From: Comamonadaceae bacterium G21597-S1
GTDB taxonomy: Bacteria > Pseudomonadota > Gammaproteobacteria > Burkholderiales > Burkholderiaceae_C
NCBI GenBank assembly: GCA_027214345.1
Contig: JAPWHR010000002.1
Location: 388,301-452,300 of the forward strand
Reading direction: 5' to 3'
Length of the DNA stretch: 64,000 nt
In this document: piece by piece, positions 1-7,736 of the stretch
Layout of the letters: every line of letters begins with the position of its first letter
Position numbering within the stretch: position 1 is the stretch's first letter
Program-made: the position numbers and the translations under genes
The notes under the pieces: model-generated
What the model was told of the DNA's origin: nothing
The model's input: only the letters and a program-made list of their open reading frames with translations
Databases searched by the model: none

Positions 1-120
1 CCCGCGTGGCGGCCGGGGCCGCCGCCGCGGGCGGCCCGCCCCGCCACGACCCCGCGGGGGGGGGCGTGGGGGGCGGCGCGCCCGGCGGCCCTCCCGGGCG
101 GCCCCGGGCTCGTCCCTGCC
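1..120. other. Extremely GC-rich, gene-free edge of the window
   Basis: This stretch is almost only G and C, in short runs and small palindromes, and is far more skewed than the coding DNA beside it. No reading frame with codon-like structure or recognisable protein is seen. It follows the stop codon of the minus-strand sugar-binding protein, where permease genes of the same transporter would be expected. It may be a GC-rich intergenic region with hairpins, or a poorly resolved contig edge. Confidence 0.5.
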
Positions 121-126
121 GTGGGC

Positions 127-1506
127 TTATTGCGCGGCGACGGTCTTGATGCGGGCGATCATTTCGTCGACGGCCTTGTCGACCGGCACTTTCTCGCTCA
201 GCACGCGGTTCATGGCCTTGGCCCAGACGTTCTCGTTGTTGAGCACGGTGAACTTGAAGTTCTTCGTGAACTCGAACGGCGTCGTGCCATTCATGAACTG
301 GTTGTAGACCGCCAGGCGATGCGGGTCACCCTTCCAGAACGGGCTTTGCTGCGCCTTCTTGGTCACCGGGAACCAGCGGCCGAGCGAACCTTCGACGTAG
401 GGCGTCAGGTTGGCTTCGTCCAGCATGAAGGAGACGAACTTCTTCGCGTCGGCCTTGTTCTTGGCGTCCTTGAAGATCACGCCGGTCTTGACCGCGGCGC
501 GGTAGATCATCTTCGTGCCGTCGGGCTTGTTCGGGAACCCGGCGGTGGCGATCAGCTCGCCGTAGTTCTTCTTCGCGACGGCACGTTGCTCGGCGGTCAG
601 CGTCGCGTTGTTGGAGTCGTCCAGCCACTTGGCGGCGATCGAGATCGTCGCGTTGTGCGTCATCACGGTCGTCTTGTTGTGGAAGGCGACGTTGTTGTCC
701 GGATCCTTCCAGCTGGTGGCGGACGGCGGCGTGCAACCCTTGGCGTAGACCGAGGTGTAGTCGGTCAGCGCCTTGATCAGGCCTTCGCGCACTGCCGGAT
801 CATCGACCAGCACCTTGCCCGAATCGCTGACGAGCTTGACGTTGTGCGCGTCCATGAAGGTCAGGAAGGAGTAGAACGAGTCGCTCGAATCCACGCCCAT
901 CGGGAAACCGGTGCCGTAGGCGCGGCTGCCGGTCTTCTTGCGGTAGCCGTCCTGCACCTTGGTGCACCAGAAGTCCCAGTACGCGTTCCATTCCTTGGGG
1001 ATGTCGCTTTCCTTGAAGCCCGCATCGGCCAGCATGTCCTTCCAGTACTGGATGTGCATGGTCTGCTGCTTGACCGGGTAGGCGTAGTAAGCCCGGCTCT
1101 GCGTCGTGTTGTTGTACAGGAAGGTCGTCGACAGCGCCGATGGCTCGAAGTTGTTGCGCAGCGGATTGATGATGCTCGAGACGTCTTCGAGCTTGTCCTC
1201 GTAGGCCCACTTGGCGGTCACCTGGAAGTCGTAGACGTCGCCGTACGCCACATCGGGCGGGTTGTTGGCGTCGAGCGCGGCAACCGATTTCGGGATGATC
1301 TCCTGCGGGGCATACAGCGACAGGTCGATCTTGATGTTCTTGTTCTTCTCCTCGAACTTCTTGATCGCGGCGAACAAGGCATCGTCTTCGCTCTTGTAGA
1401 AGCCCTTTTGCCACCAGACGGTGAGCTTTTGCTGGGCACTGGCCTGGCCGGCGGCCAGCAGGGAGGTCGCCATGATGGCGGCCGTGGCAACTAACTTCAG
1501 CTTCAT
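127..1506 (-). CDS. Periplasmic sugar-binding protein of a carbohydrate ABC transporter
   Basis: The 459-residue product has a signal peptide (MKLKLVATAAIMATSLLAAG, then QASAQQ with cleavage near residue 25) followed by a mature protein beginning KLTVWWQKGFY, typical of family 1 extracellular solute-binding proteins. I chose the ATG at 1506 because AGGAGA lies just upstream, whereas the longer frame to 1572 lacks a site. It should bind a sugar or sugar derivative in the periplasm and deliver it to membrane permeases not present in the window (they would lie beyond position 1). It is the last gene of a minus-strand group with a GntR regulator and a hydroxyacid dehydrogenase, facing sugar-acid catabolic genes, so a sugar acid or its parent sugar is a reasonable but unproven ligand. 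Confidence 0.88.
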   Translation of the reverse strand: MKLKLVATAAIMATSLLAAGQASAQQKLTVWWQKGFYKSEDDALFAAIKKFEEKNKNIKIDLSLYAPQEIIPKSVAALDANNPPDVAYGDVYDFQVTAKWAYEDKLEDVSSIINPLRNNFEPSALSTTFLYNNTTQSRAYYAYPVKQQTMHIQYWKDMLADAGFKESDIPKEWNAYWDFWCTKVQDGYRKKTGSRAYGTGFPMGVDSSDSFYSFLTFMDAHNVKLVSDSGKVLVDDPAVREGLIKALTDYTSVYAKGCTPPSATSWKDPDNNVAFHNKTTVMTHNATISIAAKWLDDSNNATLTAEQRAVAKKNYGELIATAGFPNKPDGTKMIYRAAVKTGVIFKDAKNKADAKKFVSFMLDEANLTPYVEGSLGRWFPVTKKAQQSPFWKGDPHRLAVYNQFMNGTTPFEFTKNFKFTVLNNENVWAKAMNRVLSEKVPVDKAVDEMIARIKTVAAQ

Positions 1507-1568
1507 ATTCAAGTCTCCTAGGGTCGTGGTTGCGGGAACGGTTGCGAGGCTTCGGCTCGGACTTGGGA

Positions 1569-2315
1569 TCAAGCCGGCTGCCGGGCCCTGCGGGATGTCT
1601 TCTTGGTCCTGGGCAGTGCGCGACGCGCCGTGAGCACCTGCGCCATGTCCTTGTGTGCATCCTGAATCAATACAACGATCGCATGTTCAGCCAAATCCGC
1701 ATTGCGCGCAATGACCGCGTCGAGCACGGCCCGATGCATCGGCAATGACTGCCGCGGGCCATCGTGCTTGACGGTCGATATCTCGAAGCTGGTGCGCAGC
1801 AACGCGCCCAGGGCCTGGTCCATCTTCTCGAGCATGCGGTTGTGCGATGCGCGGATCAAGCCCTGGTGGAACAGCAGGTCGTAGCGTACATAGTCGCCGT
1901 TGTGCTCGACCGCGTCGACCATGCCGGCAAACGCCTGCTCGACCTCCTCGATGTCGGAGGCGGTCGCACGTTCCGCCGCCAGCCGGATGGCCGCGGGCTC
2001 GACGATCATGCGCAGGTCCTGCAGGTCGCGGATGAATTCGGGGGTCAGTCCGGCCTTGGCCTGCCAGCCGATCACGTCCGGATCGAACCAGTTCCACTGG
2101 CTGCTGGGCCGAACCCGGGTGCCGACCTTCGGGCCGGTGAGAATCAGGCCCTTGGCCACCAGCGACTTGACCGACTCGCGGATCACGGTGCGGCTGACGC
2201 CGAGCTCCTCGCACAACATGGGCTCGGGCGGCATCGCGCCGCCGGCGCCGAAACGGCCGGCCACGATGGCGCTACCGAGGTAGTCCACCGTATTGCCGTG
2301 CACGTTCTTGATCAT
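1569..2315 (-). CDS. GntR-family (FadR subfamily, FCD domain) transcriptional regulator, DgoR-like
   Basis: Residues of about 1-75 form a winged helix (GxAMPPEPMLCEELGVSRTV-type recognition region), and the remainder is an all-helical FCD ligand-binding domain with histidines in LLFHQGLIRASHN that usually bind metal. Length (about 248 residues) fits the family. The start is either GTG at 2318 or ATG at 2315; the ATG overlaps the stop of the upstream dehydrogenase gene as TGATG, which points to translational coupling. By family precedent (DgoR, UxuR, LgoR) it probably represses the sugar-acid genes on both sides until a sugar acid or its keto-deoxy product binds. A palindrome at 3325-3334 in the divergent promoter region is the likely operator. 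Confidence 0.85.
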   Translation of the reverse strand: MIKNVHGNTVDYLGSAIVAGRFGAGGAMPPEPMLCEELGVSRTVIRESVKSLVAKGLILTGPKVGTRVRPSSQWNWFDPDVIGWQAKAGLTPEFIRDLQDLRMIVEPAAIRLAAERATASDIEEVEQAFAGMVDAVEHNGDYVRYDLLFHQGLIRASHNRMLEKMDQALGALLRTSFEISTVKHDGPRQSLPMHRAVLDAVIARNADLAEHAIVVLIQDAHKDMAQVLTARRALPRTKKTSRRARQPA

Positions 2316-3253
2316 CACGGCACCGGCGTGAGCAGCGGCTTGCCCGCGAAATGGGCCTGCAGGTTGGCAAACGCGAGGTCGGCCATCGCGCCGCGCGTCT
2401 CCCAGGTGCCACTGGCCATGTGCGGCGTCAGCACCACGTTGTCGGCTGCGCGCAGTTCATCGGGCACGTTCGGCTCGTCGGCGAACACGTCGAGCGCGGC
2501 GCCGGCGATCACGCCGGTGGTGACCGCATGCACCAGCGCCGGCTGGTCCACCACCGACCCCCGGGCCACGTTGATCAGGTAACCCTTGGGGCCGAGCGCG
2601 GCCAGCACCTTGGCATCGATCAGGCCGCGCGTGCCGGCGCCGCCGGGCGTGATCACCATCAGGAAATCGACCTCGCGCGCCAGCGCCTCGGCGCTGGGGT
2701 GATAGGCATAGGGGCTGTCGTCGCGCCGGTTGCGGGTGGTGTAGGCGATCGACATGCCGAAGGCCGCGGCGCGATCGGCGATCGCCTGCCCGATGCGGCC
2801 CAGCCCGACGATGCCCAGGCGCGCGCCGCTGACCTTGCGGGTGAGCGGAAACGGACCCTTGGGCCACGCGCCTTCGCGCACGAAGCGGTCGGCCTGCGGA
2901 ATGCGCCGCGCGATCGACAACATCAGGCCGATGCCCAGGTCGGCGACCTCCTCGGTCAACACGTCGGGGGTGTTGGTCACCGGCACGCCACGCGCACGGG
3001 CGGCCGCGACATCGACGCCGTCGTAACCGACGCCGAACACCGAGATCATCTCCAGCGCCGGCAGCTGAGCCAGCAACGCGGCATCCACCCTGGACTCGCC
3101 GCTGGCGGCGATGCCGCGGATGCGCGGCGCGATGGTGGCGAACTGCTCGGCGTCCTGCAGATGGGTGCGGTCGTGCACGATGAAGGCGTCTTGCAAGGCC
3201 TCCATGTAGCGGGGCCACAACTTGGCGACGACGAGAATTTCGGGCTTGGACAC
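2315..3253 (-). CDS. D-isomer-specific 2-hydroxyacid dehydrogenase (glyoxylate/hydroxypyruvate or 2-ketoaldonate reductase type)
   Basis: The roughly 312-residue protein carries the NAD(P) fold motif GLGRIG (about 150-155), the active-site Arg in NVARGS (231), Glu in FADEP (260) and His in TPHMA (278), the triad of this family. Arginines in TTRNRR after the second strand suggest a preference for NADP(H). The likely start is the GTG at 3253, five bases after AGGAG; an in-frame GTG also exists at 3259 but overlaps the ribosome binding site. Relatives reduce glyoxylate, hydroxypyruvate or 2-ketogluconate. Being first in the minus-strand group opposite the aldonate dehydratase, it may reduce a 2-keto sugar acid or a pathway by-product; the substrate cannot be read from sequence. 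Confidence 0.82.
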   Translation of the reverse strand: MSKPEILVVAKLWPRYMEALQDAFIVHDRTHLQDAEQFATIAPRIRGIAASGESRVDAALLAQLPALEMISVFGVGYDGVDVAAARARGVPVTNTPDVLTEEVADLGIGLMLSIARRIPQADRFVREGAWPKGPFPLTRKVSGARLGIVGLGRIGQAIADRAAAFGMSIAYTTRNRRDDSPYAYHPSAEALAREVDFLMVITPGGAGTRGLIDAKVLAALGPKGYLINVARGSVVDQPALVHAVTTGVIAGAALDVFADEPNVPDELRAADNVVLTPHMASGTWETRGAMADLAFANLQAHFAGKPLLTPVP

Positions 3254-3324
3254 ACACACTCCTGAGGCTTGAAACCGATGGCCAACAGCCGCCTGGCTCT
3301 TTACAAGCCGACCGGCTGCTGCTT

Positions 3325-3334
3325 ATCATATGAT
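3325..3334. promoter_or_regulatory. Palindromic candidate operator of the GntR regulator
   Basis: ATCATATGAT is a perfect 10-bp palindrome in the 147-bp gap between the divergent hydroxyacid dehydrogenase and dehydratase genes. It stands out as AT-rich in GC-rich DNA, and FadR-subfamily regulators usually bind short palindromes of this size. It could control both directions. Binding is inferred, not shown. Confidence 0.5.
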
Positions 3335-3400
3335 GATTGCGCGACACCAGCGCATGGGGAAAACCCTGTTCATCCACCACCACCCACCGAGCGAGACACC

Positions 3401-5137
3401 ATGACCCAGACACCGCGGAAAAAACCCGAACAACTGCGCAGCCAGCAATGGTTCGGACGCCAGGACCGCGACGGTTTCGCGTACCGCAGCTGGCTCAAGG
3501 GCAAGGGTATTCCCCATGATCAATTCGAAGGCCGGCCGGTCATCGGCATCTGCAACACCTTCAGCGAACTGACACCGTGCAACTCGCACTTTCGCACCAT
3601 CGCCGAGCAGGTCAAGATCGGCGTCTACGAGGCCGGCGGCTTCCCGCTCGAGTTCCCGGTGATGTCGCTGGGCGAGGTGCTGCTGCGCCCCACCGCCATG
3701 CTGTATCGCAACCTGGCCAGCATGGACGTCGAGGAAAGCATGCGCGGCAACCCGATCGACGGTGTCGTGCTGCTGATGGGGTGCGACAAGACCACGCCGG
3801 CGCTGATGATGGGTGCGGCCAGCGTCGACATGCCCACCATCGGCGTCAGTGGCGGCCCGATGCTCAACGGCAAGTGGCGTGGCCAGGAGCTGGGTTCGGG
3901 CACCGGCGTATGGAGCATGAGCGAGCAGGTGCGCGCCGGCACGCTCAAGCTCGAGCAGTTCCTGGACGCCGAGAGCTGCATGCACCGCAGCCACGGCCAC
4001 TGCATGACCATGGGCACGGCCAGCACCATGGCCAGCATGATCGAGGCGCTCGGTGTCGGCCTGACCGGCAACGCCGCCTATCCAGCCGTCGATGGCCGGC
4101 GCAACGTGCTGGCGCGCCAGTCCGGCCGGCGCATCGTCGAGATGGTGCACGAGGACATGGTGCTGTCCAAGGTGCTCACGCGCGAGGCATTCGAGAACGC
4201 CATCATGACGCTGGCGGCCATCGGTGGCTCGACCAACGCCGTGATCCACCTGATCGCGATCGCGGGGCGCATGGGCGTCAAGCTCGAGATCGAGGACTTC
4301 GACCGCCTGGGCAGCGCCATGGACTGCCTGGTCAACCTGCAGCCCTCGGGCAAGTACCTGATGGAAGACTTCTGCTACGCCGGCGGCCTGCCGGCGGTGA
4401 TGAAGGAGATCGCGCAGCACCTGCACCGCGACGCGATCACGGTCACCGGCAAGACCATGGGCGAGAACATCGCGGATGCCGAGAACTTCAATCCCGACGT
4501 CATCATGCCGCTGTCCAAGCCGTTCATGGAAAAAGCCGGCATCGCCGTGCTGCGCGGCAACCTGGCGCCACGCGGGGCGGTCATCAAGCCCAGCGCGGCG
4601 ACGGCTGCACTGCTGCAGCACCGTGGCCGCGCCGTGGTGTTCGAGAACATCGAGGAGTTCCACAAGCTGATCGACGACGAGTCGCTCGACGTCGACGAGA
4701 CCTGCATCCTGGTGCTCAAGAACTGCGGTCCCAAGGGTTACCCCGGCATGGCCGAGGTCGGCAACATGCCGCTGCCACCCAAGGTGCTGCGCAAGGGCAT
4801 CACCGACATGGTGCGCATCAGCGACGCCCGCATGAGCGGCACCGCCTACGGCACCGTCGTGCTGCACACCGCACCCGAAGCCGCCGCCGGTGGCCCGCTG
4901 GCCGTGGTGCGCAATGGCGACATGATCGAACTCGACGTGGCCAACCGCAGGCTGCACCTGGACATCAGCGACGAGGAACTCGCGCGCCGCCTGTCCACCT
5001 GGGAAGCGCCCCCGCCCCCCTTGTCCAGCGGCTACTGGAAACTCTATGTCGACCATGTGCTGCAGGCCGACCAAGGCGTGGACCTCGATTTCCTGGTCGG
5101 CAAGCGCGGCGCCTTTGTTCCGCGCGACAATCACTGA
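3401..5137 (+). CDS. IlvD/Edd-family aldonate dehydratase (arabonate/galactonate/gluconate type)
   Basis: The 578-residue protein matches the IlvD/Edd dehydratases that remove water from C2-C3 of sugar acids to give 2-keto-3-deoxy acids. The cysteine in FSELTPCNSHF (Cys60), the GCDKTTPA segment (about 128) and the cysteine in HRSHGHCMTMG (about 200) are where the iron-sulfur cluster ligands of the sugar-acid branch lie. The start ATG at 3401 gives the usual N-terminus (WFGRQDRDGFAYRSW at 17-31); the 44 extra in-frame codons upstream cross the operator and are not credible. Followed by KDG and KDGal kinases and an aldolase, it is the first committed step of the pathway. The closest named relatives are L-arabonate dehydratases, but the downstream kinases fit C6 acids better, so the substrate is left open. 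Confidence 0.87.
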   Translation: MTQTPRKKPEQLRSQQWFGRQDRDGFAYRSWLKGKGIPHDQFEGRPVIGICNTFSELTPCNSHFRTIAEQVKIGVYEAGGFPLEFPVMSLGEVLLRPTAMLYRNLASMDVEESMRGNPIDGVVLLMGCDKTTPALMMGAASVDMPTIGVSGGPMLNGKWRGQELGSGTGVWSMSEQVRAGTLKLEQFLDAESCMHRSHGHCMTMGTASTMASMIEALGVGLTGNAAYPAVDGRRNVLARQSGRRIVEMVHEDMVLSKVLTREAFENAIMTLAAIGGSTNAVIHLIAIAGRMGVKLEIEDFDRLGSAMDCLVNLQPSGKYLMEDFCYAGGLPAVMKEIAQHLHRDAITVTGKTMGENIADAENFNPDVIMPLSKPFMEKAGIAVLRGNLAPRGAVIKPSAATAALLQHRGRAVVFENIEEFHKLIDDESLDVDETCILVLKNCGPKGYPGMAEVGNMPLPPKVLRKGITDMVRISDARMSGTAYGTVVLHTAPEAAAGGPLAVVRNGDMIELDVANRRLHLDISDEELARRLSTWEAPPPPLSSGYWKLYVDHVLQADQGVDLDFLVGKRGAFVPRDNH

Positions 5138-5191
5138 CCGATCGGGCCATCGGCGGCGCCCCGCCCCAACGGCCCGGCAAAGGGGAGAACA

Positions 5192-6121
5192 ATGGACACG
5201 CGCACATGGGACGTGGTCGCGCTCGGCGAGGCCATGGTGGAGTTCAACCAGACCACGCCGGGCCAGCCGCAATACCTGCAAGGCTACGGTGGCGATACCA
5301 GCAATGCGGCAATCGCCGCGGCGCGGGCCGGTGCCCGCACCGCCTACCTGACCCGCATCGGAGCCGACAACTTCGGCCGCTCGCTGCTGCAGCTGTGGGC
5401 CCAGGAGGGGGTCAACACCAGCGGCGTGACGACGGCCGGCGCCAGCCACACCGGCATCTATTTCGTCACCCACGGCAGCCAGGGCCACGACTTCCACTAC
5501 CTGCGCGCCGACTCGGCCGCCAGCCGCATGACGCCGCACTGGTTGTCCGGCGTGCCGAGCGAGCTGATCCGCTCCGCGCAGTACCTGCACCTGTCGGGCA
5601 TTTCACTGGCCATTTCGGCCGGCGCCTGCGACACCGGCTTCGAGGCCATGGAGACCGCGCGCGAGGCCGGCACGAAGGTGTCGTTCGACTCCAACCTGCG
5701 GCTCAAGCTCTGGCCGCTGGCACGTGCCAAGGCCTGCATCGCGCAGGCGGTGTCGCTGTGCGATGTGTTCCTGCCCAGCCTGGACGACATGCAGGCGCTG
5801 ACCGGCCTGTCGCAACCCGGCGACATCGTGCGCTGGGGGCACGACCACGGGGCCGCGACGGTCGTGCTCAAGCTCGGCGGCGAAGGCGCACTGGTCAGCG
5901 ACGGCCAGGACCGCCAGCATGTCGCCGCTCGGCGCGTCACCGTGCGCGACGCCACCGGTGCCGGCGACTGTTTCTGCGGCAACCTGCTGGCGCGGCTGGC
6001 CAAGGGAGACGACGTTTTTCGCGCCGCCCACTATGCCAATGCGGCGGCGGCCCTGTCGGTGCAGGGTTTCGGCGCCGTCTCGCCGATGCCGCGCAGCAAT
6101 TCGGTGTTCGCAGTGTTGTGA
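5192..6121 (+). CDS. 2-keto-3-deoxygluconate kinase (PfkB family)
   Basis: The 309-residue PfkB-type sugar kinase phosphorylates 2-keto-3-deoxy-gluconate at O6 with ATP. The N-terminal GYGGDTSNAA at 31-40 is the sugar-binding glycine pair region, and DATGAGD at 253-259 contains the anion-hole glycines and catalytic base Asp259. The start at 5192 follows AAAGGGGAG at good distance. It lies 54 bp after the dehydratase and ends 2 bp before the next kinase, so one transcript is likely. Having both this kinase and a DgoK-type kinase in one operon is unusual and suggests that C4-epimeric keto-deoxy acids are both handled. Confidence 0.88.
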   Translation: MDTRTWDVVALGEAMVEFNQTTPGQPQYLQGYGGDTSNAAIAAARAGARTAYLTRIGADNFGRSLLQLWAQEGVNTSGVTTAGASHTGIYFVTHGSQGHDFHYLRADSAASRMTPHWLSGVPSELIRSAQYLHLSGISLAISAGACDTGFEAMETAREAGTKVSFDSNLRLKLWPLARAKACIAQAVSLCDVFLPSLDDMQALTGLSQPGDIVRWGHDHGAATVVLKLGGEGALVSDGQDRQHVAARRVTVRDATGAGDCFCGNLLARLAKGDDVFRAAHYANAAAALSVQGFGAVSPMPRSNSVFAVL

Positions 6122-6123
6122 AC

Positions 6124-7080
6124 ATGGCGACCACACCGAGCCCCCAGCCCACCGCACTGCTGGCACTGGACTGGGGCACCTCGTCGCTGCGGGGTGCCCG
6201 CATCGACACCACCGGCCGCGTGATGGACGAACGCGCGTTCCCGCGCGGCATCCTGACTGTGCCGGCCGGCGGCTTCGCCGAGGTGTTCGATGCCTGTTTC
6301 GGCGACTGGGCACGCGATGGTGCCCAGGCCTGTCTGATCTCGGGCATGGCCGGCAGCAAACAAGGCTGGGTCGAAGCGCCGTATTGCGCCTGCCCGGCCG
6401 GTTTCGCCGATGTTGCCGCCGAACTGCGCTGGGTGCAGGATGCCAGGTTGCATCTACCCACCGCCATCGTGCCGGGCCTGAGCTGCGAGCACCGTTGCGA
6501 CGTTCCAGGGCTGGCCAGCGTGCCGGACGTGATGCGCGGCGAAGAGGTGCAGATCCTCGGCGCCATGCACCTGGGCGGCTGGCGCGAGGGCCTGTGCATC
6601 CTGCCGGGCACCCACAGCAAGTGGGCCTGGATCCGCGACGGCCGGGTGACCTCGTTTCGCAGCTACATGACCGGCGAGTTCTATGCCTTGCTGAGCCAGC
6701 AGTCGCTGCTGGCGCGCACCATCGACACGCAGGCCGCGTTCGACGCCGATGCGTTCGGACTCGGCCTGGCGCGTGCCGGCCAGGGCGGCGGGCTGCTGCA
6801 CAACGCATTCAGCGCGCGCACCTTGTCGCTGTTCGCACGCATGGACGCGGGCCCGCTGGCCAGTTACCTCTCGGGCCTGGTCATCGGCGAGGAGTTGCAT
6901 GCGCAGGACCTGCAGGCGGCCGCGCGCGTCACCGTGATCGGCTCGCCGTCGCTGACCGCCCGCTACGCACTCGCCTTCGACCGGCTCGGCATCACGACCC
7001 ACCGCATGGGCGCCGAGGCCAGCTGGGCCGGCCTGCACGCCCTGAGCCACCACCTGCCCCATCGAACGCCATCACCATGA
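6124..7080 (+). CDS. 2-dehydro-3-deoxygalactonokinase
   Basis: The 318-residue product begins ALLALDWGTSSLRGARI, the phosphate-binding strand of the DgoK family (ASKHA-like fold), and has the GTHSKWAWIRDG and YMTGEFYALL segments characteristic of DgoK. It phosphorylates 2-keto-3-deoxygalactonate to the 6-phosphate in the De Ley-Doudoroff pathway. The ATG at 6124 lies two bases after the stop of the KDG kinase; its stop overlaps the start of the aldolase gene as ATGA, so the three genes are translationally linked. The frame remains open far upstream, but that upstream part is a shadow of the dehydratase and kinase genes. Confidence 0.9.
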   Translation: MATTPSPQPTALLALDWGTSSLRGARIDTTGRVMDERAFPRGILTVPAGGFAEVFDACFGDWARDGAQACLISGMAGSKQGWVEAPYCACPAGFADVAAELRWVQDARLHLPTAIVPGLSCEHRCDVPGLASVPDVMRGEEVQILGAMHLGGWREGLCILPGTHSKWAWIRDGRVTSFRSYMTGEFYALLSQQSLLARTIDTQAAFDADAFGLGLARAGQGGGLLHNAFSARTLSLFARMDAGPLASYLSGLVIGEELHAQDLQAAARVTVIGSPSLTARYALAFDRLGITTHRMGAEASWAGLHALSHHLPHRTPSP

Positions 7081-7715
7081 AGCCGATCCAGAAATTCGCC
7101 GCCCACTTCCAGACCCTTCCGCTGGTGGCCATCCTGCGCGGGCTGACGCCAGCCGAGGCGCCGTCCATCGGCGAGGCCCTGGCCGATGCCGGCTTCGGCG
7201 TGCTGGAAGTGCCGCTGAACTCGCCCCAGCCGCTCGAGAGCATCGCCGCACTGGCGCGCGCCCACCCGCAGTCGCTGGTCGGGGCCGGGACCGTGCTGAC
7301 GGCCGAACAGGTGCGCGACGTGCATGCGGCCGGCGGCCAGCTCATCGTCTCGCCCAACTTCAATGCGGCCGTGGTGCGCGAAGCCATCGGGCTGGGCATG
7401 GTCTGCCTGCCGGGCATCGCCACGCCAACCGAGGCGTTTGCCGCGCTCGAGGCCGGCGCACAGGGCCTGAAGCTGTTTCCGGCCGAGGCCGCATCGCCGG
7501 CCGTGCTCAAGGCCATGCTGGCCGTCCTGCCGGCCGGTACGCTGATGATTCCCGTGGGCGGCATCACACCCGGCAACATGGCGCCCTGGATTGCCGCCGG
7601 TGCCCATGGTTTCGGCCTGGGCTCGGCCCTCTACAAGCCGCGCAAGAGCGCCATTGCCGTGCGCCAGGCCGCGTCGGAGTTCGCGGCCGCCTTCCGTGGC
7701 GAGTTGACGACCTGA
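7077..7715 (+). CDS. 2-dehydro-3-deoxy-6-phosphogalactonate aldolase
   Basis: The 212-residue protein is a class I KDPG/KDPGal aldolase. Lys132 in GLKLFPAEAASP is the Schiff-base lysine, Glu44 in LEVPLNSP and Arg21 in LRGL are the expected active-site partners, and PVGGITPGN forms the phosphate-binding loop. It cleaves KDPGal (and often KDPG) to pyruvate and glyceraldehyde-3-phosphate. The start overlaps the DgoK stop by four bases. The short length and the LEVPLNSP signature favour the DgoA branch over Eda. It is the last gene of the plus-strand operon; the convergent helicase gene ends only 21 bp further on. Confidence 0.9.
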   Translation: MKPIQKFAAHFQTLPLVAILRGLTPAEAPSIGEALADAGFGVLEVPLNSPQPLESIAALARAHPQSLVGAGTVLTAEQVRDVHAAGGQLIVSPNFNAAVVREAIGLGMVCLPGIATPTEAFAALEAGAQGLKLFPAEAASPAVLKAMLAVLPAGTLMIPVGGITPGNMAPWIAAGAHGFGLGSALYKPRKSAIAVRQAASEFAAAFRGELTT

Positions 7716-7736
7716 CGCGTCCGGCCCGCGCCACGA

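Noticed and set aside
3577-6123. Long upstream extension of the DgoK frame
   Set aside because: The extension overlaps the dehydratase and KDG kinase genes in another frame and is Arg/Gln-rich; the real start is at 6124.
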